NCBI RefSeq assembly: GCF_001425235.1
Contig: NZ_LMEA01000008.1
Location: forward strand, 372,001-436,000
DNA length: 64,000 nucleotides
Reading direction: 5' to 3'
Origin: Devosia sp. Root413D1
GTDB lineage: Bacteria; Pseudomonadota; Alphaproteobacteria; Rhizobiales; Devosiaceae
Numbering within the stretch: position 1 is the stretch's first letter; each line of letters starts with the position of its first letter. The notes below the pieces were generated by a model. It did not search any database and had not been told where the DNA came from. It saw nothing but the letters and a program-made list of their open reading frames with translations. This document shows, one piece after another, positions 19,966 to 29,235 of this stretch. The position numbers and the translations under genes are program-made.

Positions 19966-21792
19966 CTGAGCCGGACCGACGACCGCCGTACTTTGCTGCT
20001 CGCCCTCGGCGCCGCCGGGGTGACGCTGGCTGTTGTCCTCGGCGTCATCGGCCTCCCCGTGGTCAACGCCTGCTCGGCCGATCCGCGCGGCGTCGTCACC
20101 TGCCTCCGCGACATGGCCGACCGCAAGTTCGACCTCCCCGGCACCATTCCGGGGCAGGTCGCAGAGACGGCGCCCGGCGAGGCCCCGGCTCCACCGGCAA
20201 CCGTGGTGGCCGAGACCGAAGCTCCGGCCGCAGCGGGAGGGCCGCTTGAAGCGCCGACGGTCGAGCCTGCGGTCGTCCCGCCCCAACCCATCGAGGCTCC
20301 GGCTCCGACCGCCAAACCTGTGCAGCCTGTCGCGGCGGCCCCCGCCGAACCTGCTCCGACGGCAACGCAGCCCGCAGCCGCTGCCCCCGCGCCTCTCGAA
20401 ATGGCAGCCGCCGAACCGGAGCCTGATGTACCCACGCCGTTCAAGCCGAAAGTCCCCGCCACCGAGCCTGTGCCATTGAGGCCCGACGACACCGCCCTGA
20501 ACTGGAGCGTCCCGTCCGAGCCGCAGGACACTGAGGCGCTTCCGCTCGAGGCGGAAGCGTCGGCGACACAGGTCGAAACGCCGGACCAGATCGAGGAGCC
20601 CGCAACCGGCGCCGCTGAGCTCGCGGCTAAGCCGGAGCCAGCCGCACCGGCAGCCACGCCGTCCGAGCCTGCCACGCCGCCAGTTGCGGCTTCACAGCCT
20701 GAGCCGGCCGTGCCTGCCGCTACCTCCCCGCCCGAGGCGCCCCTTGTGGTCGCCAACGCCGAGCCGGCCGGCTCGCGACCTCCCGCGCCGACCATCGCTG
20801 CTCCGGTCGTCCTTGCTCCCACCATCGACGCCATTGAGCTCGATGGCATCAGGAGCTTCGTTTCCGGCTCCGGCCCGGCCGGCGCGCTGATGCGCCTCTA
20901 TGCCGATGGCGAGCTGATCGGTGAGAGCCCGGTCGAAGCCGGCAGGTGGCTGGTCGAAGGCAGCAACCTGCTCGACAGCCCCCGCCGCGAGCTGCGCGTC
21001 GAAGCCATCGAACCTGACACCGGCAAGCTGCTGGGCGTCGCCGCCATCACCGTCGAGATCGAGCTGCCCGATGGCGGCGCCCCGCCCGACGAGCGCCCTG
21101 AGGAAACCCCGGACCTCGGTAGCGGCGTCGCCCCGGCGCCACAACCCAAACCAGCCCCTGCCACCCTGGCCGCCGCGCCGCCCGGTAGCTCCGCACCTGC
21201 GGAATTCGCCGACAACAAGCCATCGGTCACCGCTGCTGTTCCGGCGAGCGAGCCCGTCGCCGAGCCGGCGCTGGTGATCGATCCGGCGCCCACAGCAGCG
21301 GTTGCGCCGGAGCCCGACATTGCGGCCATCGAGCCCCAGGCCGAACCCGAGCCGCTGCCGCCCCTGGCGACCGTGGTTCCCCGGGAAGAGTCCGCCTCAG
21401 TCGAAATTCTGGCCCCATCCGCCCTGCAGCCGACCACTCTGCCACCAGCCGAGGCAGGCGCCGATGAGCCGTCGACGATCACCCTCCCGACGCCCGATGC
21501 GCCCGCGTTGCTTGCCCAGTTCGACGTTCGCGCGTCGGAACCGGCTCAATCTCCGGGTCAGCCCGTCACCATCCTCCGCCTGCTGCCTTTCGGCGATCCG
21601 GATGAGGGTCGCTACAACGTTGGCAAGGCCATCATCCGCCATGGCGATTCGCTCTGGAGCATCGCCCGCCGCTACTACGGCCACGGCATCCACTACCGCA
21701 CCATCTTTCACGCCAATCGCGAGCTGATCCGCCGCCCCTCGCGGATCTTCCCCGGCCAGATCTTCGATCTGCCACTGGTCACCGACGACTGA
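19966..21792 (+). CDS. LysM-domain envelope protein with Pro/Ala-rich stalk
   Basis: About 608 residues. The N-terminus would be LSRTDDRR then a hydrophobic anchor (LLLALGAAGVTLAVVLGVIG), a long Pro/Ala/Glu-rich low-complexity stretch (residues about 50-290), a beta-rich module (FVSGSGPAGALMRLYADGEL), more Pro-rich linker, and a C-terminal LysM (IRHGDSLWSIARRYYGHG...PGQIFDLP) that binds peptidoglycan. Start: no ATG fits. CTG at 19966 follows GGAGG (19956-19960) by 5 nt and puts positive charges before the anchor; TTG at 19993 lacks a ribosome site. A tether between inner membrane and cell wall is the likely role. Confidence 0.75.
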   Translation: MSRTDDRRTLLLALGAAGVTLAVVLGVIGLPVVNACSADPRGVVTCLRDMADRKFDLPGTIPGQVAETAPGEAPAPPATVVAETEAPAAAGGPLEAPTVEPAVVPPQPIEAPAPTAKPVQPVAAAPAEPAPTATQPAAAAPAPLEMAAAEPEPDVPTPFKPKVPATEPVPLRPDDTALNWSVPSEPQDTEALPLEAEASATQVETPDQIEEPATGAAELAAKPEPAAPAATPSEPATPPVAASQPEPAVPAATSPPEAPLVVANAEPAGSRPPAPTIAAPVVLAPTIDAIELDGIRSFVSGSGPAGALMRLYADGELIGESPVEAGRWLVEGSNLLDSPRRELRVEAIEPDTGKLLGVAAITVEIELPDGGAPPDERPEETPDLGSGVAPAPQPKPAPATLAAAPPGSSAPAEFADNKPSVTAAVPASEPVAEPALVIDPAPTAAVAPEPDIAAIEPQAEPEPLPPLATVVPREESASVEILAPSALQPTTLPPAEAGADEPSTITLPTPDAPALLAQFDVRASEPAQSPGQPVTILRLLPFGDPDEGRYNVGKAIIRHGDSLWSIARRYYGHGIHYRTIFHANRELIRRPSRIFPGQIFDLPLVTDD

Positions 21793-21895
21793 CCATTCCC
21801 TGACAGGGTACTGCCGCAAATCCCGTTCAACTGCCCAGTCAGGCAGGTGGTTTCGCCTTGCCTTGGCGAGGCCGATCTTTTATCGCTGAATAACG

Positions 21896-22216
21896 ATGAA
21901 CCCGATGCATGACGACGACATCGCCAATGTGATGCGGGCCCTCGGACACCCCGTCCGGCTCAACATCCTGCGCATCCTCGCCGCCCAGCGTGCGGGCGAT
22001 TGCTGCTGCACCGATGTCACGCAGAACCTGTCGCTGGCCCAATCCACCGTCAGCCAGCACATCAAGGTGCTGCTCGACGCCGGTCTGGTCGAGCGCCACC
22101 CCAAGGGCACGCGCAACTGCTACTCGCTGCGCGCCGATCGCCTCGCCGATTTCGGCATCGCCTGCACCGGCTTGTTCACCGGCCTAACCGATCACCCGGT
22201 CAAAGAGCTCGCCTGA
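21896..22216 (+). CDS. ArsR/SmtB-family transcriptional repressor
   Basis: 106 residues. The winged-helix core reads ALGHPVRLNILRILA then LAQSTVSQHIKVLLDAGLVERHPKGTRNCYSL, typical of ArsR regulators. Cys36-Cys37-Cys38 (GDCCCTDV) lie before the recognition helix and could sense metal or thiol chemistry, but the classical ELCVCDL pattern is not exact. Its stop overlaps the start of the Atm1-type transporter (TGATG), so the repressor and exporter are co-translated and the repressor most likely controls the pair. Confidence 0.9.
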   Translation: MNPMHDDDIANVMRALGHPVRLNILRILAAQRAGDCCCTDVTQNLSLAQSTVSQHIKVLLDAGLVERHPKGTRNCYSLRADRLADFGIACTGLFTGLTDHPVKELA

Positions 22217-24114
22217 TGTCATCCGCCGATGAGGCAACCAAGCGCCCCACCGTTAGCGCGGAGGAGGGTGGCCTGCTTGCCACTGTACGAAACCTCTGGG
22301 GCTACATGTGGCCCGAGGGCCGTCCCGACCTGAAGTGGCGCGTCATTCTTGCCATCGGCGCCCTGCTGGTGTCGAAGGTCGCGACCACGCTGATCCCCTT
22401 CGTTTACAAGTGGATCATCGACAGTCTCGATGGCACCACACCCGACACGGCGCTGGTCATGGGCGTCGCCATCCCGATCGTGCTGGTCGTCGCCTTCGGC
22501 GTCGGCAACATCATCGATGCCGGCTTCCAGCAGCTGCGCGACGTGCTGTTCGCTTCGGTCGGCCAGCACGCCGTGCGCAAGCTGGCGCTCCAGACTTTCG
22601 AGCACCTGCACAGATTGTCGCTGCGCTTCCATCTCGCCCGCCGCACCGGCGGCTTGAGCCGGGTCATCGAGCGCGGCACCAAGGGCATCGAGACCATCGT
22701 GCGCTTCACGATGCTCAACACCGCCCCGACGCTGGTCGAGTTCGTCATCACCGGCGTCATCTTCATCGTCATGTTCGGCGTCAGCTATCTGAGCGTGCTG
22801 GTCGTCACCGTCTGGCTCTACCTGTGGTTCACCATCAAGGCCTCGAACTGGCGCATCGCCATTCGCCGCGACATGAACGACAGCGACACCGACGCCAACG
22901 GCAAGGCCATCGACAGCCTGCTCAACTTCGAGACGGTGAAGTACTTCGCCAACGAGAAGATGGAGGCCCAGCGCTTCGATGCCTCGATGGAAAAGTACGA
23001 GCGCTCCGCGGTCCGCATCTGGACCTCGCTCGGCTTCCTCAATTTCGGCCAGGCGCTGATCTTTTATGCCGGCACGGTGATCATCCTGATCATGGCGGTG
23101 CTCGGGGTGATGAACCGCACGCTGACGCTGGGCGATTTCGTGCTGCTCAACACCTTCCTGATGCAGATCTACCGGCCGCTCAACTTCATCGGCTTCGTCT
23201 ATCGCGAAATCCGCCAGGGCCTCACCGACATCGAAGAGATGTTCAAGCTGCTCGATCGCGCGCCCGAGATTCAGGACAAGCCGGACGCCAAGCCGCTCAA
23301 TGTCACCGGTCCGGTGGTGAAGTTCGACGACGTAAAATTCCACTACGACGCCGATCGCCCGATCCTGAAGGGCATCAGCTTCGAAGTGCCCGCCGGCAAG
23401 ACCATCGCGGTGGTCGGGCCATCGGGCGCCGGCAAATCCACCATCTCGCGGCTGCTTTATCGCTTCTACGATGTCATCGAGGGCAAGATCACCATCGATG
23501 GTCAGGACCTGCGCGACGTCACGCAGGAGAGTCTGCGCGCCGCCATCGGCATGGTCCCGCAGGATACCGTGCTGTTCAACGACACCATCGCCTACAACAT
23601 CTGCTACGGCCGTCCCGACGCGACCGAAGCCGAGGTGCGAAAGGCGGCGGAGCTGGCGCAGATCGGCCATTTCATCGAGAGCCTGCCCAAGGGCTATGAC
23701 ACCCCCGTCGGCGAACGCGGCCTGAAGCTTTCGGGTGGCGAAAAGCAGCGCGTCGCCATCGCCCGTACCATTCTGAAGGGCCCGCCGATCCTCATCCTCG
23801 ACGAGGCCACCTCGGCGCTGGACAGCAAGACCGAGGAAGACATCAAATCCGCCCTCGACGTGGTCTCGGCCAACCGCACCACGCTGGTCATCGCCCACCG
23901 GCTCTCGACCGTCGTCAATGCCGACGAGATCATCGTGCTGCGCGACGGCCAGATCGCCGAGCGCGGCACCCATCATCGCCTGCTGGTCAAGCAGGGGCTC
24001 TACGCCCAGATGTGGAACCGCCAGCGCGAAGCCAGCGAGGCCGAAGAACGCATGCAGCGCGTCGCCAACGACCCGGAAGGCTTCGTCAAGCGCGGCCTGC
24101 CTGCGGCGGAGTAG
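22216..24114 (+). CDS. Atm1/HMT1-type ABC exporter (fused membrane and ATPase domains)
   Basis: 632 residues. Six membrane segments occupy roughly residues 35-320 (WRVILAIGALLVSKVATTL onward), then an ATPase with Walker A GPSGAGKST, signature LSGGEKQRVAIA, Walker B ILILDEATSALD and switch His in IAHRLS. The DSLLNFETVKYF segment is typical of the Atm1/ABCB7/HMT1 branch, whose bacterial members export glutathione conjugates and glutathione-bound metals. Coupling to an ArsR gene supports a metal or thiol stress role. Followed 4 nt later by a GNAT gene, likely on the same transcript. Confidence 0.93.
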   Translation: MSSADEATKRPTVSAEEGGLLATVRNLWGYMWPEGRPDLKWRVILAIGALLVSKVATTLIPFVYKWIIDSLDGTTPDTALVMGVAIPIVLVVAFGVGNIIDAGFQQLRDVLFASVGQHAVRKLALQTFEHLHRLSLRFHLARRTGGLSRVIERGTKGIETIVRFTMLNTAPTLVEFVITGVIFIVMFGVSYLSVLVVTVWLYLWFTIKASNWRIAIRRDMNDSDTDANGKAIDSLLNFETVKYFANEKMEAQRFDASMEKYERSAVRIWTSLGFLNFGQALIFYAGTVIILIMAVLGVMNRTLTLGDFVLLNTFLMQIYRPLNFIGFVYREIRQGLTDIEEMFKLLDRAPEIQDKPDAKPLNVTGPVVKFDDVKFHYDADRPILKGISFEVPAGKTIAVVGPSGAGKSTISRLLYRFYDVIEGKITIDGQDLRDVTQESLRAAIGMVPQDTVLFNDTIAYNICYGRPDATEAEVRKAAELAQIGHFIESLPKGYDTPVGERGLKLSGGEKQRVAIARTILKGPPILILDEATSALDSKTEEDIKSALDVVSANRTTLVIAHRLSTVVNADEIIVLRDGQIAERGTHHRLLVKQGLYAQMWNRQREASEAEERMQRVANDPEGFVKRGLPAAE

Positions 24115-24118
24115 GAGA

Positions 24119-24586
24119 GTGGCGCTAGAGGTTCGCAAGGCAGCCGATAGCGAGCGCCCCATCATCGAGCGGCTAATGCAGCTTTATCTCTACGATATGG
24201 CGTCGGAGCATCCCTGGCCGCTCGAGCCCGATGGCCGCTACACCTACGATTTCCTAGATCGCTTCTGGCAGCATCCGTATTTGCTCTACGCGAACGGAGA
24301 GCTTGCCGGCTTTGTTCTCGTCATCCGGGGTTGCCCGATCACCGGACGCGCCGATTGCTGGTTCATGGCCGAGTTCTTCGTGCTCCGCCCCTATCGTCGA
24401 CAAGGCCTCGGCGCTGAGGCTACCAGGCAGTTGTTCGTCCGGCATTCCGGCCCGTGGCACGTGGCGGTTCTGCAGTCGAACTGGACGGCGCTGGCGTTCT
24501 GGGGCAGGGCGCTGTCCGCCTACGAGCCTGCCGTCGCGCCGACGGCGTTCGACGGCGACAATTGGCTGGTGCACGCGTTCCGGTAG
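24119..24586 (+). CDS. GNAT-family N-acetyltransferase
   Basis: 155 residues from GTG 24119 with AGGAG at 24113-24117, overlapping the transporter stop. The acetyl-CoA site is RPYRRQGLGAEATRQLF, preceded by the strand AEFFVL. An N-terminal part with IIERLMQLYLYDM matches small GNATs of unknown substrate. Probably the last gene of the ArsR-exporter unit; repeats follow. Confidence 0.85.
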   Translation: MALEVRKAADSERPIIERLMQLYLYDMASEHPWPLEPDGRYTYDFLDRFWQHPYLLYANGELAGFVLVIRGCPITGRADCWFMAEFFVLRPYRRQGLGAEATRQLFVRHSGPWHVAVLQSNWTALAFWGRALSAYEPAVAPTAFDGDNWLVHAFR

Positions 24587-24610
24587 CGCCCGATCCATCG
24601 AGGCTGCGGC

Positions 24611-24712
24611 CACCCCCACCCTTGATCCTCCCCACAAGGGGGAAGGAGACGACAACCTCCACATCGCGGCACCGGCATTCTCCCTCCCCCTTGTGGGGAG
24701 GGTAGCGAAGCA
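24611..24712. repeat. GC-rich palindromic intergenic repeat
   Basis: Two CTCCCC...GGGGA hairpins, the left containing CACCCTTGATCC as in the repeats beside the DUF559 gene. Occupies the 242-nt GNAT-acyltransferase gap. Confidence 0.7.
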
Positions 24713-24828
24713 GGTTCGGGCGAAGCCGGCACCGTCGCGTACCTGGGTGGGGTAGGCCCTACGCTCCGGCGCAAATGCAACCCGCCCCTTGACCAATTCG
24801 TTGCGTCCCACCATCACAGCGTCGGCCA

Positions 24829-25815
24829 ATGACCTCAGCATCCTCCCGCAACGCCTCGCTCGACGCCCTGCGCGTCCTCAGCCTGTTCGGCATCGTGACA
24901 TTGCATGTCGCCGGTGGCGGCTTTGCCGACAACAAGCCCTTCGGCTTCGTGGTCGACGAACTGAGCCGCTTCGCCGTGCCGGTGTTTTTCCTGATGTCGG
25001 CCTACTTCTGGAAGGATGCCGACCTTGCCGCCCCGCTGCGGCTGGCCGGCAAGGTGGCGCGTCGGGTGATGCCGGCCTTCGCCATCATCCTCGCCCTCAC
25101 CATCGCGCTGCGCCTGCTCGAGGGGGGCCGCCTTGGCTTCGAGCCAACGCCCGCTGGTCTGCTTCTGCTGTTGTGGTCCGGCGGGCCGGCTTTCCACCTG
25201 TGGTTCCTGCCTGCCCTGGTGCTCGGCAGCGCCGTCGTCGCGACGCTGATGAAGTTCACCGGCCTGCGCTGGACCCTGGCCATTGCGCTCGGGCTCTACC
25301 TTATCGGCACCATCATCGGCGCTTACTCACGACCGTTGTTCGGTCACGGCTTCCCATTCTGGATGGATCGCAACGGGCTGTTCTTCGCCCCGGTCTTCCT
25401 CGTCGCCGGCATCTTGCTGCGCCGCCACCGCGCCGCGCTCGTCGGCTGGCCGATCCCGGCCATCATCGCAGCTTTGGTCGCCTTCGCAGTCCTCCATCTC
25501 GCCGAAGGCTATTTCGTCGTCGGCCGCTACGCCCTCGGCCACGACTACTCGCTCGCGACCCTCGGTTACGCCCTCTCGGTCGCCGGCCTGTTCATGCGCA
25601 TCGAGCTGACGAACCCCCTCTGGTCGACCCTTGGCCAGGCCACCTTCGGCGCCTACCTGATCCACCTGCTGGTCCTAAAGGTCCTCGCTGGCAATCTCGG
25701 CTTCGGCCGCCACTCCCTGCTGATGATCGCCCTCGGCTTCAGCGTCAGCCTCGGTCTGGCCGTTGCCTGGAGGGCAGGGCGGGCGGCGCTCGCTCGGTAC
25801 CGCGCTACCGCTTAG
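24829..25815 (+). CDS. Membrane acyltransferase, acyltransferase 3 family
   Basis: 328 residues and about ten hydrophobic segments. N-terminal RNASLDALRVLSLFGIVTLH carries the conserved Arg and His (TLHVAGG) of acyltransferase 3 (OafA/NodX-like) enzymes, and FFLMSAYFW follows the family's 'FFxxSGF' pattern. Such proteins transfer acetyl or other acyl groups to sugars of surface glycans. The acceptor is unknown. It stands alone, ended by a terminator shared with the convergent RND gene. Confidence 0.88.
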   Translation: MTSASSRNASLDALRVLSLFGIVTLHVAGGGFADNKPFGFVVDELSRFAVPVFFLMSAYFWKDADLAAPLRLAGKVARRVMPAFAIILALTIALRLLEGGRLGFEPTPAGLLLLLWSGGPAFHLWFLPALVLGSAVVATLMKFTGLRWTLAIALGLYLIGTIIGAYSRPLFGHGFPFWMDRNGLFFAPVFLVAGILLRRHRAALVGWPIPAIIAALVAFAVLHLAEGYFVVGRYALGHDYSLATLGYALSVAGLFMRIELTNPLWSTLGQATFGAYLIHLLVLKVLAGNLGFGRHSLLMIALGFSVSLGLAVAWRAGRAALARYRATA

Positions 25816-25830
25816 CCTACAGCCCAAACG

Positions 25831-25858
25831 AAAAGGCCCGGATCGCTCCGGGCCTTCT
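25831..25858. terminator. Bidirectional terminator
   Basis: AAGGCCCGGA (25833-25842) / TCCGGGCCTT (25847-25856), loop TCGC. A-run on the left and T-rich right flank let it work for both the acyltransferase (plus) and the RND permease (minus). Confidence 0.9.
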
Positions 25859-25881
25859 CAATTCTTGTCGTGTTGTTCGGC

Positions 25882-28800
25882 TTATTCGGCAGCCTGGCGG
25901 CTGACCACCGTGACGCCGTCCTGCTCGGTTTCGACGAGGCCCGAACCTTCGGTCTTGATGAACCGCTTCGAGCTGTCGATGTCGGCCGGGATCTCGACCG
26001 TCTCGCCTTCCGGCGTGACGGCGGTGTGCTTGCGCCCACCGAAGATCGCCCGGAACGGCCAGGCGATGGCGTTGCCGATCGCTCCGAACACCGCACCGAA
26101 TAGCCGGCCGATCCAGCCCTGGCGGATGACGCTCGGCGCGGTGATCATCACCGGCACCATCACCAGGGTGAGGGCGGTCGAGACGAACAGGCCCGAAACC
26201 AGGGCTGCCGACAGGTGGGTGAACCACGAACCGGCAAGGCCGCCCCAGACGATCTCGCGCCGGATGAAGTCGAACTCGACGTTCACCGCCATCGGGATCA
26301 CGCCAAGCGCCGTCACCGTAGCGGTGAGCAGCACCGGCCGCACGCGCTGGGCAGCAGTGATCAGCATCGCCTTGGTCGGCTCCACTCCATCACCACGGTT
26401 GTAGTGGTTGTAGGTGTCGATCAGCACGATACCGTTCTTCACCACGATGCCTGCCAACGCCACGATGCCGAGGCCGGTCATGATCGCCGAGAAGCTCATC
26501 CCGGTGATGGTCATGCCCAGCATCACGCCGGCGAGCGACATGACCACGGTCGAGAGCGTCACCAGCACCTGGTAGAAGCTGTTGTACTCGAGCAGCAGCA
26601 CCAGGAAGATGATGAACAGCGCGGCTGCCAGTGCCTGCATGATGAAGGCATTGGTATCGCCGATCTGCTCGTCGGCACCGCCGAAGGCGATCTTGGTCGT
26701 CGCCGGGATGTCCTGCGTCGCCACCCATTCCTTGAGCTGGGCGATTTTGGCATCTGCCGCCACGCCCGGTGCAAGGTTCGCCGCCACGCCCATGACGTAG
26801 ACGCCGTTCTTGCGGCTGATATTGGCGACCTTCGGCACAGCTTCGCGCTTGATGAAGTTCGACACCGGCACCAGACCCTGGGCCGTGACGATCCGCAGCG
26901 AGTCGAGGCTGTCGAAGCTGCGCTCATCGAGCGGCAGGCGGACGCGGATATCCAGTTCGTCATCGGCGTCATCCGGCCGGTACGAGCCGAGCTTCACACC
27001 CGAGGTGACTAGCTGCACATAGGGCGAAAGTTCACGCACGCCGATGCCGTACTTGGCCGCGGCCACGCGGTCGATCGTCACTTCCCAGTCGATGCCGGGC
27101 GAGGGACGGCCGTCTTCCACGTCGATGGTGTCGCCGAGCTGGTTCTCCACATAGTTGCGCAGCTTGGTGACCACCGGCGTCAAGTCGGAGTAAACCGTGC
27201 TTTCGACCGTCAGGTTGATCGCCTTGCCGGCCGGCGGGCCGTTTTCCTGCGCCGCGATCTGCACTTCGAGGCCCGAGATATCCTTCACCCGGTCACGGAT
27301 GTTCTGGAAGATCTCGGTGGCTTTGACGCGCTCGTTCCACGGCTGCAGCTGCAGGTTGAACTGCCCGATGGTGTCCGGCGGACCGCCGCTCGAGAAGCCG
27401 TCGCCACCACCACCCGAGAAGGTCATGATCGAGTCCTGCACGCCCTGCACCTGCAGGATCTGCGTCTCCACCTCGGCCAGCATGTCGCGGATCTCGACCG
27501 GCGAATAGTTGCCGCGGGCGATCACATTGACCGTGCCGAACTCGGCCTCGGAAGCGGGGAAAGCTTCCATGCCGGTCGGGTTGGCGATGTAGGCGTAGAA
27601 CATGAAGCCGACGACGGTGAAGCCCGCCAGCAGCGACAGGATCGGATGCCGGATCAGGTGCTGCAGCGTGCGCACATAGACGCCCGTCGGCCCCTTCACC
27701 TTCTTCACGTCGAACTTGTCCGGGTACATGACGACATCAGCGGCTTCCTTGGCCTTGGGGTCGACATGGCTCGAGGCGATGATCGCGCCGATCACCGGCA
27801 TGAACACCAGCGCCGAGAGCAGCGAGGCGCACATCACCACGATCACGATGATCGGCAGGTAGCTCATGAACTTGCCGATGATGCCCGGCCAGAACAGCAG
27901 CGGCACGAACGCGCCCAGCGTCGTGAAAGTGGCCGAAACCACCGGCACGAACATCTTGCGCGCCGCGAGGATGAATGCCTCCTTCTTTGAGACACCCTCC
28001 TGCAGCTTTCGTTCGGCGTACTCCACCACTACGATTGGATCGTCGACGAGCACGCCCACCGCCAGCACCAGGCCGAACATGATCATCATGTTGATGGTCA
28101 TGCCGAGCATCTGCACGATGAGGAACGCGATCATGAACGAGATCGGGATCGACGTACCGATCATCAGGGCAGGGCGGACACCCAGCGTCGCGACGCAGGT
28201 GACCATCACCAGCGCCACAGCAGTCAGCACCGCGGCTTCGAGCGAACGGAACAGGTTCTTGGTGGTGTCGGCCTGATCGATCAGGAAGCTATGCTGGATA
28301 CCGGCCGGCCAGTCCTTGACGAACTCGGTGGTAACGGCGCGCACCTGATCGGAAACATCGATGACGTTGGTCCCGAGCTCCTTGATCACCCCCAGGGTGA
28401 TCGCCGGCTGTCCGTTGACGTGGGCGTACTGGGTGGCGTCCTGGAATGTGCGGGTGATCGTCGCCACGTCGCCGAAGGTGACGACATTGTCGCCATCGGC
28501 CTTGATCGGCAGCGAGTAGACATCCTGCGCATTGGTGATGAGGCCGGGCACTTCGACGTTGAACGAACCGCGGCCGGTGTCGAGCGTACCGCCGGGCACC
28601 ACCATGTTATTCTTGGCCAGTGCATCCAGCAGTTCGCCGGCCGTGAGGTTATAGGCCTCGAGGCGGCTCATATCGATGGTCACCGCCAGCATCTCGTCGC
28701 GCGACCCGGAAATGGTCACGCTCTGCACGGTCGGGATTTCTTCGAGCCGGTCCTGCAGATCCTTGGCGCTCTGCACCAGGGCCCGCTCCGGCACGTTGCC

Positions 28801-29235
28801 GTAGAGCGCCACCGAGATCGAAGGCTGGTTGGTGAACGAGATCTCCGTCACCGACGGCTCCGTCGCGTCCTCGGGAAGTTCCGAGGCGACGCCGTCGAGC
28901 TTGGCGCGGATGTCCGCCAGCGCCTTGTCGCTATTGGCGTTCACGTCGAACTCGAGGAACACCGAGGCATGACCGGTCGTTGCGGTCGAGGTGTAATTCT
29001 TGAGTCCGTCGATGTCCTTGACGCGATCCTCGATCGGCTTGGCCAGCAGCCGCTCCGCGTCACGCGGAGAGACGCCGGTCTGACTGGTCGAGACGTAGAA
29101 ATACGGGATGTCGATGGCCGGGAAGCTCTCCTTGGGCAACGACATGTACGCGCTGAAACCGGCGAACAGCAGCAAAGCCATCACCGTCAACACGACCCGC
29201 GGCATGCGCAGGACGCGTTCGAGGAAATTCATCAT
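25882..29235 (-). CDS. RND-family efflux permease
   Basis: 1117 residues, somewhat longer than the usual 1020-1050, the surplus mostly in a C-terminal cytoplasmic tail (WPFRAIFGGRKHTAVTP...). It is a proton-driven inner-membrane pump: N-terminal helix, periplasmic porter domain with PSVTEISFTNQPSISVAL, and transmembrane motif GLVLAVGVLVDDPIVVVEY with the paired Asp used for proton transfer. LPKESFPAIDIPYFYV is typical of the HAE1-like branch. The ATG overlaps the stop of the membrane-fusion gene. An outer-membrane channel gene is not present here, so a TolC-like partner must be elsewhere. Confidence 0.94.
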   Translation of the reverse strand: MMNFLERVLRMPRVVLTVMALLLFAGFSAYMSLPKESFPAIDIPYFYVSTSQTGVSPRDAERLLAKPIEDRVKDIDGLKNYTSTATTGHASVFLEFDVNANSDKALADIRAKLDGVASELPEDATEPSVTEISFTNQPSISVALYGNVPERALVQSAKDLQDRLEEIPTVQSVTISGSRDEMLAVTIDMSRLEAYNLTAGELLDALAKNNMVVPGGTLDTGRGSFNVEVPGLITNAQDVYSLPIKADGDNVVTFGDVATITRTFQDATQYAHVNGQPAITLGVIKELGTNVIDVSDQVRAVTTEFVKDWPAGIQHSFLIDQADTTKNLFRSLEAAVLTAVALVMVTCVATLGVRPALMIGTSIPISFMIAFLIVQMLGMTINMMIMFGLVLAVGVLVDDPIVVVEYAERKLQEGVSKKEAFILAARKMFVPVVSATFTTLGAFVPLLFWPGIIGKFMSYLPIIVIVVMCASLLSALVFMPVIGAIIASSHVDPKAKEAADVVMYPDKFDVKKVKGPTGVYVRTLQHLIRHPILSLLAGFTVVGFMFYAYIANPTGMEAFPASEAEFGTVNVIARGNYSPVEIRDMLAEVETQILQVQGVQDSIMTFSGGGGDGFSSGGPPDTIGQFNLQLQPWNERVKATEIFQNIRDRVKDISGLEVQIAAQENGPPAGKAINLTVESTVYSDLTPVVTKLRNYVENQLGDTIDVEDGRPSPGIDWEVTIDRVAAAKYGIGVRELSPYVQLVTSGVKLGSYRPDDADDELDIRVRLPLDERSFDSLDSLRIVTAQGLVPVSNFIKREAVPKVANISRKNGVYVMGVAANLAPGVAADAKIAQLKEWVATQDIPATTKIAFGGADEQIGDTNAFIMQALAAALFIIFLVLLLEYNSFYQVLVTLSTVVMSLAGVMLGMTITGMSFSAIMTGLGIVALAGIVVKNGIVLIDTYNHYNRGDGVEPTKAMLITAAQRVRPVLLTATVTALGVIPMAVNVEFDFIRREIVWGGLAGSWFTHLSAALVSGLFVSTALTLVMVPVMITAPSVIRQGWIGRLFGAVFGAIGNAIAWPFRAIFGGRKHTAVTPEGETVEIPADIDSSKRFIKTEGSGLVETEQDGVTVVSRQAAE

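Noticed and set aside
22219-24165. 648-codon minus-strand frame opposite the Atm1 exporter
   Set aside because: Shadow of a well-supported ABC transporter gene; composition is His/Asp/Gln rich as expected from antisense frames.
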